A stretch of DNA of 11,991 bases from the NCBI GenBank assembly GCA_902497145.1, contig CABVDR010000071.1, forward strand, positions 1-11,991, read 5' to 3'. Shown piece by piece: positions 1 to 6,485 of this stretch (positions within the stretch are counted from its first letter, which is position 1; the number at the start of each line of letters is the position of its first letter). Below the pieces are notes generated by a model that did no database searches, was not told where the DNA came from, and saw only the letters and a program-made list of their open reading frames with translations. Both the position numbers and the translations under genes were made by a program. Source of the stretch: an uncultured Oscillospiraceae bacterium. GTDB taxonomy: Bacteria; Bacillota; Clostridia; Oscillospirales; Oscillospiraceae.

Positions 1-23
1 CGGGCCGTCAGAACGACGGCCCG
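1..23 (-). terminator. Probable intrinsic terminator of coaX
   Basis: A perfect 9-bp stem (CGGGCCGTC at 1-9, GACGGCCCG at 15-23, loop AGAAC) begins just after the coaX stop codon. On the minus strand the expected T-tract would lie beyond the window edge, so the terminator reading is likely but incomplete. Confidence 0.65.
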
Positions 24-27
24 CTTC

Positions 28-795
28 TTACTTCTTATTCTTCTTGTAGATGACATTAAGCCCCTTGAGCAGCAGATCCTTCTCAATGGTCATCTCCCGC
101 TTGCACAAAGGCACAATAAACTGCGCAATCCCGCCGGTGGCCACCACGGTAACCGGCTTGCCCAGCTCCGCCTCCATGCGCTCCACCATGCCGTCCAGCA
201 TGGCCGCCGCGCCGTACATGATGCCGCTGCGCATACACTCAATGGTGTTCTTGCCGATGGCACGCTTGGGCCGGTCCAGCTGGATGCCAGGCAACTGAGC
301 CGCCCGGCTGGACAGCGCCTCCGCCGACACCCGCACGCCGGGGATAATGGCCCCGCCAATATAGTTGTTGCCCTGGTCCACCACGGTGATGGTAGTGGCG
401 GTGCCCATGTCAATGAGCATCAAAGGCGCGGTGTACTCCTGCAGAGCTGCCACGGCGGCCACGATGAGGTCGCTGCCTACCGAGGCAGGGTTGTCCATCT
501 GGATATTCAGCCCCGTCTTGATGCCGGGTCCCACCACCATGGGGTGCAGGCCTGTCACCTTGAACGCGCCCGTGCGCACCGCGTTGAATACCGGCGGCAC
601 AACCGAAGAAATAATCACATCCTCCACCGTGTCCACCGGCACCTCAAACAGGGACAGGATGTTTTTGATCTCCACGCCGTACTGGTCGGACGTCTTGATC
701 CGATCGGTGGCGATGCGGGCCTCAAAGACGATCTTATCGTCCTGGATGCCGCCGATGACGATATTGCTGTTGCCGATGTCAATGGCCAGGAGCAT
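28..795 (-). CDS. coaX: Type III pantothenate kinase
   Basis: Phosphorylates pantothenate to 4'-phosphopantothenate with ATP, the first step of coenzyme A synthesis, in the cytoplasm. The 255-residue product has the usual CoaX length and the ASKHA-fold phosphate motifs: AIDIGNSN near residues 4-11 (Asp6), VGSD near 106-109 (the likely catalytic Asp109, in the place of the family's GADR/GADL), IDMGTATT near 128-135 and GGAIIPG near 145-151. I chose ATG at 795 because GAGG at 804-807 is an 8-nt-spaced ribosome site. A GTG at 804 in the same frame overlaps that site and would add only three residues. The gene is monocistronic as far as visible, has its own promoter, and is divergent from dfp, which acts later in the same pathway. 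CoaX enzymes are known to need a monovalent cation and to lack CoA feedback inhibition. Confidence 0.95.
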   Translation of the reverse strand: MLLAIDIGNSNIVIGGIQDDKIVFEARIATDRIKTSDQYGVEIKNILSLFEVPVDTVEDVIISSVVPPVFNAVRTGAFKVTGLHPMVVGPGIKTGLNIQMDNPASVGSDLIVAAVAALQEYTAPLMLIDMGTATTITVVDQGNNYIGGAIIPGVRVSAEALSSRAAQLPGIQLDRPKRAIGKNTIECMRSGIMYGAAAMLDGMVERMEAELGKPVTVVATGGIAQFIVPLCKREMTIEKDLLLKGLNVIYKKNKK

Positions 796-890
796 GTGTC
801 TCACCTCGAAGCAAATTCAATGGATGGTTTCTTCCGACCGCACAGGCGGCCCGGTATCCCAAGTGAGGGTCTCCCCCTCTTAACCGCACC

Positions 891-919
891 ATTATAGCGA
901 ATCCATCCCCTGTTTGCAA
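891..919 (-). promoter_or_regulatory. Sigma-A promoter of coaX
   Basis: On the minus strand TTGCAA (919-914) is followed after exactly 17 bp by a perfect TATAAT (896-891). Transcription would start near 884, giving an untranslated leader of about 90 nt in which I recognise no known riboswitch. Confidence 0.75.
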
Positions 920-960
920 GACTGAGATTCGCCGGAATGTTGCATATCTGGACCTCTTTC

Positions 961-989
961 TTTACAAGCGGCAAATTTTATGCCATAAT
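961..989 (+). promoter_or_regulatory. Sigma-A promoter of dfp
   Basis: TTTACA (961-966), a 17-bp spacer and CATAAT (984-989). The start point would be near 996. The leader is about 50 nt and opens with a GC-rich hairpin at 999-1014. A GAGGG ribosome site lies at 1034-1038, seven bases before the dfp ATG. Confidence 0.65.
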
Positions 990-998
990 CTCACTGTA

Positions 999-1014
999 CC
1001 GCCCGCCCGGGCGG
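999..1014 (+). other. GC-rich hairpin at the 5' end of the dfp mRNA
   Basis: CCGCCC (999-1004) and GGGCGG (1009-1014) form a 6-bp all-GC stem with a GCCC loop, starting about 3 nt after the predicted transcript start. Only CAGTTTT follows, so it is a poor terminator. It may stabilise the 5' end of the mRNA, or it may be without function. Confidence 0.4.
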
Positions 1015-1045
1015 CAGTTTTGAGAAAAGATAAGAGGGTTTTAGC

Positions 1046-2245
1046 ATGTTACAGGGAAAGACCGTTCTTCTGGGCGTCACCGGCGGCATCGCCGCCTACA
1101 AGGCCGCCGCTTTGGCCTCCGCGCTGGTCAAGCAGCACTGCCAGGTGGAGGTGGTGATGACCGAGCACGCCACCAAGTTTATTACCCCCCTCACCTTCGA
1201 GCAGCTCACCGGCCGCCGCACCATGGTGGACACCTTCGACCGCAACTTCTCCCACCAGGTGGAGCACATCGCCCTGGCCCAGCGCACCGATCTGGTGCTC
1301 ATCGCTCCGGCCACCGCCAACGTGTGCGCCAAGCTGGCCCACGGTCTGGCCGACGACATGCTCACCACCACCGTTCTGGCCTGCAAGTGCCCCAAGCTCA
1401 TTGCCCCGGCCATGAACACCAATATGTACGAAAATCCCGTCACCCAGGACAACCTGGACATTCTCCGCCGCTACGGCTGGGAGGTCATCGCCCCCGCCAG
1501 CGGCCGTCTGGCCTGCGGCGCGGTGGGCGCGGGCAAGATGCCGGAGCCGGAGGACCTCCTTCAGCATGTGCTGCGCCATCTGGCCTGTCCCCACGATTTG
1601 GAGGGGAAGCGTGTCCTGGTCACCGCCGGCCCCACTCAGGAGGCCCTGGATCCGGTGCGCTACCTCACCAACCACTCCACCGGCAAAATGGGCTACGCCA
1701 TTGCCCGCATGGCCATGCTTCGCGGCGCTCAGGTCACCCTGGTCTCCGGACCCACCGCCATCGCTCCGCCCCCCTTTGTGGAGGTGGTCCCGGTGGTCTC
1801 CGCTCAGGACATGTTTGAGGCGGTCTCTGCCCGCAGCCAGGACGCGGACATGATCTTCAAGGCCGCCGCCGTGGCTGACTACACCCCCATCGGATACAGC
1901 GACGACAAGGTGAAGAAGAAGGACGGGGACTTGTCGATCCCCCTCCAGCGCACCACCGACATTTTGCAGTACCTGGGGGCTCATCGCCGCCCGGGGCAGG
2001 TGATCTGCGGCTTCTCCATGGAGACCCGGGACATGCTGGAAAACAGCCGGGCCAAGTTGGAGAAAAAGAACGTGGACATGATCTGCGCCAACAACCTGAA
2101 GGTCGCCGGGGCTGGCTTCGGCACCGACACCAATGTGATTACGTTGATTACCCGAGAGGGCGTGGAGGAGCTGCCCCTTCTGTCGAAAGAAGAGGCCGCC
2201 TCCCGCATTTTAGATGCCGCCTTACTTTTCTTGACGCTTTCTTGA
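1046..2245 (+). CDS. coaBC: Bifunctional phosphopantothenoylcysteine decarboxylase / phosphopantothenate-cysteine ligase
   Basis: Joins 4'-phosphopantothenate to cysteine (CoaB) and decarboxylates the product to 4'-phosphopantetheine (CoaC, FMN-dependent). The 399-residue length fits the fused bacterial Dfp. The N-terminal flavoprotein domain (about 1-180) has His74 (HIALAQ, equivalent to the E. coli catalytic His75), PAMNTNMYENP near 121-131 with Asn124, and ACGAVGAGKMPEPEDL with Cys157, the flap cysteine. The C-terminal CoaB domain (about 186-395) has LVTAGPTQE, the NHSTGKMG motif with Asn209, and VKKKDG near 289-294 with the conserved lysine. All key residues are present, so both activities are expected. 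It is the divergent partner of coaX and works downstream of it. The last codons, ending in LLFLTLS, run into a hairpin-rich repeat-like sequence whose loop carries the TGA stop. Confidence 0.95.
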   Translation: MLQGKTVLLGVTGGIAAYKAAALASALVKQHCQVEVVMTEHATKFITPLTFEQLTGRRTMVDTFDRNFSHQVEHIALAQRTDLVLIAPATANVCAKLAHGLADDMLTTTVLACKCPKLIAPAMNTNMYENPVTQDNLDILRRYGWEVIAPASGRLACGAVGAGKMPEPEDLLQHVLRHLACPHDLEGKRVLVTAGPTQEALDPVRYLTNHSTGKMGYAIARMAMLRGAQVTLVSGPTAIAPPPFVEVVPVVSAQDMFEAVSARSQDADMIFKAAAVADYTPIGYSDDKVKKKDGDLSIPLQRTTDILQYLGAHRRPGQVICGFSMETRDMLENSRAKLEKKNVDMICANNLKVAGAGFGTDTNVITLITREGVEELPLLSKEEAASRILDAALLFLTLS

Positions 2246-2253
2246 AAGAAAGC
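2236..2253. repeat. Hairpin carrying the dfp stop codon in its loop
   Basis: GCTTTCT (2236-2242), loop TGAA, AGAAAGC (2247-2253). The dfp TGA stop is at 2243-2245, in the loop. It opens a roughly 110-bp AT-richer stretch with two further small inverted repeats (see the next entry). Whether this is a dispersed family cannot be shown from one copy. Confidence 0.5.
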
Positions 2254-2348
2254 TTAGCAAAGAACTTTGTGCGAAACTTCGTTTCGCTTCTGGGGTCCAT
2301 GTGAAAGAGCAAGGCATGAAACCTGGTTTCCCTACAAGAACATAGTGC
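2254..2348. repeat. Hairpin-rich repeat-like intergenic sequence after dfp
   Basis: No gene is seen here. Two inverted repeats follow each other: GCGAAAC (2271-2277) with GTTTCGC (2281-2287), and GAAAC (2318-2322) with GTTTC (2326-2330). Base composition is clearly more AT-rich than the coding DNA on either side. The density of small hairpins resembles dispersed intergenic repeats of Clostridia, but this is an inference from a single copy. Confidence 0.35.
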
Positions 2349-2389
2349 AAAAAGGAGTGCTTTTCTTGGGAAAAGCACTCCTTTTTCTT
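2349..2389. terminator. Strong bidirectional terminator between dfp and lrgB
   Basis: A perfect 17-bp stem (2349-2365 with 2370-2386, loop TTGG) is flanked by A- and T-runs on both sides, AAAAAGGAGTGC and its complement. It can end dfp on the plus strand and lrgB on the minus strand. The lrgB stop codon (2388-2390) touches its edge. Confidence 0.9.
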
Positions 2390-3065
2390 AAACAAATAGA
2401 GCAAGGATGGAGGTAAAAATGCCGCACACGCAGATGGCGATGGAGCTCATGGCGCCCTGGAGTTCCCCCATCTCCATGGCCTTGGCGGTACCCAGCGCAT
2501 GGCTGCACGCGCCGGTGGCCAGTCCCTGAGCCACTGGGTCGGTCACCCGGAACCACTTGGCAAACAAGGGGGCAAATACGGCGCCTACCACACCGGCCAG
2601 CACCACTGCCGCCGCTGCGATCCCTGCCGCGCCGCCCCGGCTCTCCGCGATACCCACCGCAATGGCGGTCGTCACACTCTTGGGCAGCAGGGAGGCGGTA
2701 AGCATATCCTCTAGTTCAAACAGACGGCACAGAAGCAGCACACTGATCAGACTGGCTGCGCTGCCCACCAGGCAGCCCACCAGCACCGGCATAAAATACT
2801 CCTTCAAGGTCTGCCGCTGGTAGTAGATGTTCAGCGCCAGTACCGCCGTCACCGGCCCCAGCATCAGCTTAATGATATCGCCTCCCTGGTTATAGCTGTC
2901 CAGAGGGATGTGGAACACCGCCAGGATGGCGATGATCACCAGGGATGCGATAAGCAGGGGATTGCACAATACCCACTTGGTCTTTTTTTGCAGCCACAGT
3001 CCCCCACACCAGGCCCCGATGGACAGGGCAAGGCCAAAGAAGGGGGAGGTCAAAATCGCTTCCAT
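2388..3065 (-). CDS. lrgB: LrgB/CidB family membrane protein
   Basis: A 225-residue integral membrane protein, the usual length for LrgB. It has several hydrophobic segments spread over its length, the family motif LLPKSVTTAIA near 128-138, and the C-terminal GACSHALGTAKAMEMGE motif near 193-209. LrgB acts with the small holin-like LrgA. The pair was first linked to control of murein hydrolase activity and autolysis in Staphylococcus, and related pairs in Bacillus and Streptococcus have been reported to move pyruvate. Start ATG at 3065, with a GGAGGGGG ribosome site just upstream. It overlaps the lrgA stop by one base (TAATG), which indicates translational coupling. The frame is open further upstream, but there it only shadows lrgA. 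Confidence 0.93.
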   Translation of the reverse strand: MEAILTSPFFGLALSIGAWCGGLWLQKKTKWVLCNPLLIASLVIIAILAVFHIPLDSYNQGGDIIKLMLGPVTAVLALNIYYQRQTLKEYFMPVLVGCLVGSAASLISVLLLCRLFELEDMLTASLLPKSVTTAIAVGIAESRGGAAGIAAAAVVLAGVVGAVFAPLFAKWFRVTDPVAQGLATGACSHALGTAKAMEMGELQGAMSSIAICVCGIFTSILALFV

Positions 3066-3430
3066 TATTTCGCCCCCTCCTTTCTCCGCCGGCGCAGCAT
3101 CAGCAGCTGCACCGTCCAGCCGGTGATCAGATAGACCACCGGGGTGGTCAGACCCACGATCACCAGCAGAGGCAGGGCTTGGCTTTTCATCAGCGCCCCA
3201 TGCTCGATGATCCCCACGAAGGAGGGGATGAAGAAGAAGGCCATGTTGGCCACCAGAAAGTTGGAGACGGTCTTGATATGGTGATCCTTCACCACGCCGC
3301 TGAGCAGCAGCACCATCAGCAGCAGCATACTGATCACGCTGGACGGAAAGGATACCGGGAGCAGCGCCGCCACGCCTTCTCCCACCAGTGACAGTCCAAA
3401 GATAAGGGCCAGTTGTCCCATGATATTCAT
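3065..3430 (-). CDS. lrgA: LrgA/CidA family holin-like protein
   Basis: A small membrane protein of 121 residues with about four hydrophobic segments, and the CidA/LrgA pattern of FPSSVISMLLL near 28-38 followed by SNFLVANMAFFFIPSFVGII near 56-75 and a basic C-terminus (RRRRKEGAK). It is the partner of LrgB, which follows with a one-base overlap. The start ATG at 3430 has a GGGAG ribosome site seven bases upstream. An in-frame start farther up (3487) would lie inside a terminator stem and add non-homologous residues. No clear promoter is seen in the short gap to lysA, so the pair may depend on read-through of the lysA terminator or on a promoter inside lysA. No adjacent LytSR-type regulator is present. 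Confidence 0.9.
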   Translation of the reverse strand: MNIMGQLALIFGLSLVGEGVAALLPVSFPSSVISMLLLMVLLLSGVVKDHHIKTVSNFLVANMAFFFIPSFVGIIEHGALMKSQALPLLVIVGLTTPVVYLITGWTVQLLMLRRRRKEGAK

Positions 3431-3444
3431 AGCTTCTCTCCCAA

Positions 3445-3482
3445 AGAAAAAACACAAGCGCCCCGGCCTGGGGCCGGGGCGC
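3445..3482 (-). terminator. Intrinsic terminator of lysA
   Basis: A perfect 11-bp all-GC stem (3458-3468 with 3472-3482, loop TGG on the plus strand), followed on the minus strand by TTGTGTTTTTTC. It lies between the lysA stop and the lrgA ribosome site, so it separates two genes of the same direction. Confidence 0.88.
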
Positions 3483-3511
3483 TCCAACCGTTGATATGCT
3501 AAAAGATGTTC

Positions 3512-4774
3512 TTATTCCCAGATGGCCGTGGCAAAGTAGTCCTCGGGAGTCTCAGCCCGGCGGATCAGGCGGGTAGAACCGTCCTCCTGGAGCAGTACCT
3601 CGGCGGAACGCAGCCGTCCGTTGTACTGGTAGCCCATGGCGTGGCCGTGGGCGCCGGTGTCGTGGATGACCAGCAGGTCGCCGATCTCGATTTCCGGCAG
3701 CATCCGGTCCACCGCGAACTTGTCGTTGTTCTCACACAGGGCGCCGGTGACGTCGTACTTGTGGTCGCAGGGGGCGTCCTCCTTGCCCATGACGGTGATG
3801 TGGTGGTAAGCGCCGTACATGGCCGGGCGCATCAGGTTGGCCGCGCAGGCGTCCACGCCCACATACTCCTTGTAGGTGTGCTTGAAGTGGAGCACCTTGG
3901 TGACCAGGTGACCGTAGGGGGCCAGCATAAACCGGCCCAGCTCGGTGCAGATGGACACATCGCCCATACCGGCGGGAGTGAGGATCTCCTCATAGGCCTT
4001 CCGCACGCCCTCGCCGATCACGGCGATGTCGTTGGCGCTCTGGTCGGGGCGGTAGGGCACGCCCACGCCGCCGGAGAGATTGATGAAGGTGATGTGGGCC
4101 CCGGTCTCCTTCTGCAGGTCCACCGCCAGCTGGAACAGGATCCGGGCCAGGGCGGGGTAGTAGTCGTTGGACAGGGTGTTGGAGGCCAGGAAGGCATGGA
4201 TGCCGAACTCCTCGGCCCCCTCCGCCTTCAGACGCTTGAAGGCCTCAGCGATCTGCGCCCGGGTCATGCCGTACTTGGCGTCGCCGGGGTTGTCCATCAC
4301 CTGGAAGCCCTCCTTGCTCTCCCCCAGCTGGAACACACCGCCGGGATTGAAGCGGCAGGAGATCTTCTTGGGGATGTAGCCGATGGTGTCCTTCAAAAAG
4401 TCGATGTGAGTGATGTCGTCCAGGTTGATGGTGGCCCCCAGCTTGGCGGCCAGGGCAAACTCCTCCGCGGGGGTATCGTTGGAGGAGAACATGATCTGAT
4501 TGCCGGCAAAACCGCAGCGCTCAGACATCATCAGCTCTGTGAGGGAAGAGCAGTCCACGCCGCACCCCTCTTCCTTCAAAATCTTCAGAATCTGGGGGTT
4601 GGGGGTGGCCTTCACGGCAAAATACTCGGTGTAACCCGGGTTCCAGGCGAAGGCCTTCCGCAGGGCTCGGGCGTTGGCCCGGATGCCCTTCTCGTCGTAG
4701 AGGTGGAAGGGGGTGGGGTACTGCCGGGTGATCTCCCGCAGCTGCTCCAGGGTGACAAACGGCTTCTTCAACAT
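3512..4774 (-). CDS. lysA: Diaminopimelate decarboxylase (fold III PLP enzyme)
   Basis: Decarboxylates meso-diaminopimelate to L-lysine, the last step of lysine synthesis, in the cytoplasm. The 420-residue product shows the alanine-racemase/decarboxylase fold: the PLP lysine in YFAVKATPNP (Lys55), a His in GIHAFLASN (about 193), the glycine-rich phosphate loop in LSGGVGVPYRPDQ (233-245), ELGRF near 278-282 where many homologues have EPGR, the dimer-interface cysteine in ALCENNDKF (Cys347), and the C-terminal GYQYNGRLRSAEVLL. The start ATG at 4774 has GGAG six bases upstream. A long upstream extension of the open frame crosses the promoter and is not coding. The CENNDKF form and the GGVGVPYRPDQ loop mark a subfamily different from B. 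subtilis LysA, so action on another amino acid cannot be ruled out, but no other lysine or polyamine genes are nearby to suggest it. Confidence 0.88.
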   Translation of the reverse strand: MLKKPFVTLEQLREITRQYPTPFHLYDEKGIRANARALRKAFAWNPGYTEYFAVKATPNPQILKILKEEGCGVDCSSLTELMMSERCGFAGNQIMFSSNDTPAEEFALAAKLGATINLDDITHIDFLKDTIGYIPKKISCRFNPGGVFQLGESKEGFQVMDNPGDAKYGMTRAQIAEAFKRLKAEGAEEFGIHAFLASNTLSNDYYPALARILFQLAVDLQKETGAHITFINLSGGVGVPYRPDQSANDIAVIGEGVRKAYEEILTPAGMGDVSICTELGRFMLAPYGHLVTKVLHFKHTYKEYVGVDACAANLMRPAMYGAYHHITVMGKEDAPCDHKYDVTGALCENNDKFAVDRMLPEIEIGDLLVIHDTGAHGHAMGYQYNGRLRSAEVLLQEDGSTRLIRRAETPEDYFATAIWE

Positions 4775-4829
4775 CCATCGCTCCTTTTTTATGGCAGGAT
4801 TTGACTGCAAGCAAATAAAAATCAAGTGT

Positions 4830-4858
4830 AGTTTATCCATTTTTCTCGCTAAAGTCAA
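4830..4858 (-). promoter_or_regulatory. Sigma-A promoter of lysA
   Basis: On the minus strand TTGACT (4858-4853), a 17-bp spacer and TAAACT (4835-4830). The leader to the ATG at 4774 is only about 50 nt, too short for a lysine riboswitch. Confidence 0.75.
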
Positions 4859-4918
4859 CTGCCCTGCCTTTCTTCCCTCCAATTCCTGCATTTTCCCCAT
4901 AGATCCCGAAATTTCCCC

Positions 4919-4947
4919 TTGCGCTTTTGTAAAAAATCTGCTATGAT
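4919..4947 (+). promoter_or_regulatory. Sigma-A promoter of the uraA leader
   Basis: TTGCGC (4919-4924), a 17-bp spacer and TATGAT (4942-4947), with transcription expected near 4954. This gives a leader of about 150 nt before the permease ATG. It is divergent from the lysA promoter; the two -35 boxes are about 60 bp apart. Confidence 0.72.
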
Positions 4948-4981
4948 ACGGGTTTAGAAATGGAAAAAAGGAGGGAGCGTC

Positions 4982-5131
4982 ATGACCGATCGCCGTACCG
5001 GCCGTCTCTCGTTTCTTTTTTCCTTTTTGTGCGGGGCAATCGTTGTGCGATTGTCTTTTTTTATGGCCATTTTGGCCTGTGTGCAAGCAAGAAGGGAGAA
5101 TTACTATGCCGCAAAACCAAGCTATTTATGA
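4982..5131 (+). CDS. Putative 49-residue leader peptide of uraA
   Basis: A near-perfect Shine-Dalgarno site (AAGGAGGG at 4968-4975) stands seven bases before this ATG, so translation is likely. The product starts MTDRRTGRLSFLFSFLCGAI and is rich in Phe, Leu and Ser because it reads through the U-rich stretch at 5011-5027. The frame then runs through the intrinsic terminator at 5035-5062 and stops at TGA 5129-5131, 26 bases inside uraA. A ribosome following closely would therefore prevent the terminator from folding, as in the E. coli pyrBI leader (44 codons). The role is inferred from this layout. Alternatively, residues 11-34 are hydrophobic enough to be a small membrane protein in their own right. 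Confidence 0.6.
   Translation: MTDRRTGRLSFLFSFLCGAIVVRLSFFMAILACVQARRENYYAAKPSYL
5011..5062 (+). promoter_or_regulatory. Transcription attenuator in the uraA leader (U-rich tract plus terminator)
   Basis: A tract with 14 T in 17 bases (5011-5027) precedes an intrinsic terminator: stem GGCAATCG (5035-5042) with CGATTGTC (5048-5055), one G-U pair, loop TTGTG, then seven T (5056-5062). The terminator lies about 44 bases before the uraA ATG and inside the leader reading frame. A short GCCG-TAC-CGGC hairpin (4992-5002) before the U-tract could act as a pause hairpin. I see no PyrR-type binding sequence. UTP-sensitive control by coupled transcription and translation is the simplest reading, and is an inference. 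Confidence 0.68.
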
Positions 5132-6470
5132 TGCCCGGCAGTTGGGCAAGCCGAAAATGTTCGTTTTGGGCGTGCAGCACATGTTCGCCATGTTCGGCGC
5201 CACCGTGCTGGTGCCCGCCCTCACCGGACTGAGTGTGTCCGCCACCCTGCTCTTCGCAGGCCTGGGCACCCTGCTGTTCCACTTTATCACCAAGCGCAAG
5301 GTACCTGCTTTCCTGGGCTCCTCCTTCGCCTTCATCGGCGGCTATCAGGCCATCGCGCCCATGCTGGAGGACGGTACCCCCAACGACCAGATGCTGCCCT
5401 ACGCCTGCTTCGGTGTGGCGCTGGCCGGTCTGATGTACGTGATTTTGTCCGCCCTCTTTAAGGTGTTCGGCACCAAGAAGGTCATGCGCTACTTCCCTCC
5501 CATCGTCACCGGCCCCATGATCATCTGCATCGGCCTGACCCTCTCCTCCACCGCTATCACCAACTGCCGAGACAACTGGGCCATTGCCCTCATCGCCATC
5601 GCCATTGTGGTGGGCTGCAATGTCTGGGGCAAGGGCATGGTGAAGATCATCCCCATCCTGTTGGGCGTGGTGGGCTCCTACGCTGTGGCCGTCATCTGCC
5701 AGATCACCGGCATGCACACCATGGACCCTGCTAAGCTCCAGGCCCTGGCCGACGCCCCCTGGATCGGCCTGCCCTTCCAGTTTGAGGACACCCTCTTCGG
5801 CCTGTTCAGCCGCCCCGATCTGGACACTGGCTTGCTCCTGACCGCGGCAGTAACTATCATGCCCCTGTCCCTTGCCACCATGGTGGAGCACATCGGCGAC
5901 ATGTGCGCCATCTCCTCCACCTGTGAGCGCAACTACCTCCAGGACCCCGGCTTCCACCGCACCCTGTTGGGCGACGGTCTGGCCACCACCCTGGCCTCCA
6001 TCTTCGGCGCCCCCGCCAACACCACCTACGGCGAGAACACCGGTGTACTGGCGCTCTCCAAGGTCTATGACCCCCGGGTCATCCGCATCGCCGCCGGTCT
6101 GGCCATTCTATTCTCCTTCTCCCCCAAGTTTGCGGCCCTGGTATCCGCCATGCCCACCGCCACCATGGGCGGCGTATCCATGGTGCTTTACGGCATGATC
6201 TCCGCCGTGGGCGTGCGTAACGTGGTGGAAAACCAGGTGGATTTCACCAACAGCCGCAACGTCATCATTGCCGCCCTCATCATGGTGCTGGCCATCGGCA
6301 TCAACTACTCCGGCGCGGTGAGCTTCCAGGTGGGCGAGGCCACCATCAGCCTGTCCGGCCTGGCTGTGGCCGCTATCACCGGCATCGTGCTCAACGCAAT
6401 TCTCCCCGGCAAGGACTACGAGTTCGGCGCCGACGAGAAGGGCGACACCGCCGTCAACTTCAAGGTGTAA
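5106..6470 (+). CDS. uraA: Uracil permease, NCS2 family
   Basis: Imports uracil across the cytoplasmic membrane, presumably by proton symport as in E. coli UraA; the same gene is called pyrP in Bacillus. The 454-residue protein is hydrophobic through most of its length, as expected for the 14-helix NCS2 fold. It carries the UraA-type residues: His25 in LGVQHMFAMFGATVLVP, Glu261 in MVEHIGD (E. coli Glu241) and Glu310 in NTTYGENTGVLA (E. coli Glu290), plus DPGFHRTLLGDG near 280-291. The NTTYGEN signature favours uracil over xanthine or urate. The start ATG at 5106 has AAGGGAG seven bases upstream; an in-frame upstream start at 5043 falls inside the attenuator hairpin. The gene is monocistronic, preceded by an attenuator leader and closed by a strong terminator. 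No pyrimidine biosynthesis gene is adjacent. Confidence 0.93.
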   Translation: MPQNQAIYDARQLGKPKMFVLGVQHMFAMFGATVLVPALTGLSVSATLLFAGLGTLLFHFITKRKVPAFLGSSFAFIGGYQAIAPMLEDGTPNDQMLPYACFGVALAGLMYVILSALFKVFGTKKVMRYFPPIVTGPMIICIGLTLSSTAITNCRDNWAIALIAIAIVVGCNVWGKGMVKIIPILLGVVGSYAVAVICQITGMHTMDPAKLQALADAPWIGLPFQFEDTLFGLFSRPDLDTGLLLTAAVTIMPLSLATMVEHIGDMCAISSTCERNYLQDPGFHRTLLGDGLATTLASIFGAPANTTYGENTGVLALSKVYDPRVIRIAAGLAILFSFSPKFAALVSAMPTATMGGVSMVLYGMISAVGVRNVVENQVDFTNSRNVIIAALIMVLAIGINYSGAVSFQVGEATISLSGLAVAAITGIVLNAILPGKDYEFGADEKGDTAVNFKV

Positions 6471-6485
6471 GCATCCGCTCTTTTC

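Noticed and set aside
3066..3455. Long upstream extension of lrgB to 355 residues
   Set aside because: It is the shadow frame of lrgA. The LrgB homology begins at MEAILTSPF (3065).
3506..4804. 432-residue plus-strand open frame opposite lysA, and similar His/Gly/Val-rich frames opposite coaBC, uraA, GT8 and ftsZ
   Set aside because: These are long antisense frames expected in high-GC coding DNA. Their composition is odd, they have no ribosome sites, and they lie exactly over well-supported genes.
4775..4825. Lysine riboswitch in front of lysA
   Set aside because: The predicted leader is about 50 nt, far shorter than the roughly 170-nt lysine riboswitch, and no terminator is present.
4954..5034. 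PyrR-binding loop or purine riboswitch in the uraA leader
   Set aside because: I found neither the conserved PyrR-type AGAGAGG-like loop sequence nor the purine riboswitch core. The leader is occupied by a reading frame and a U-rich tract instead.
4775..5086. N-terminal extension of lysA giving a 524-residue protein
   Set aside because: The extension crosses the lysA promoter (4830-4858), has low-complexity basic sequence, and shows no homology to the family. ATG 4774 has a proper ribosome site.
5043..5105. Upstream TTG start for uraA adding 21 residues
   Set aside because: It lies in the loop of the attenuator hairpin and has no ribosome site. MPQNQ at 5106 has one and matches the permease family start.
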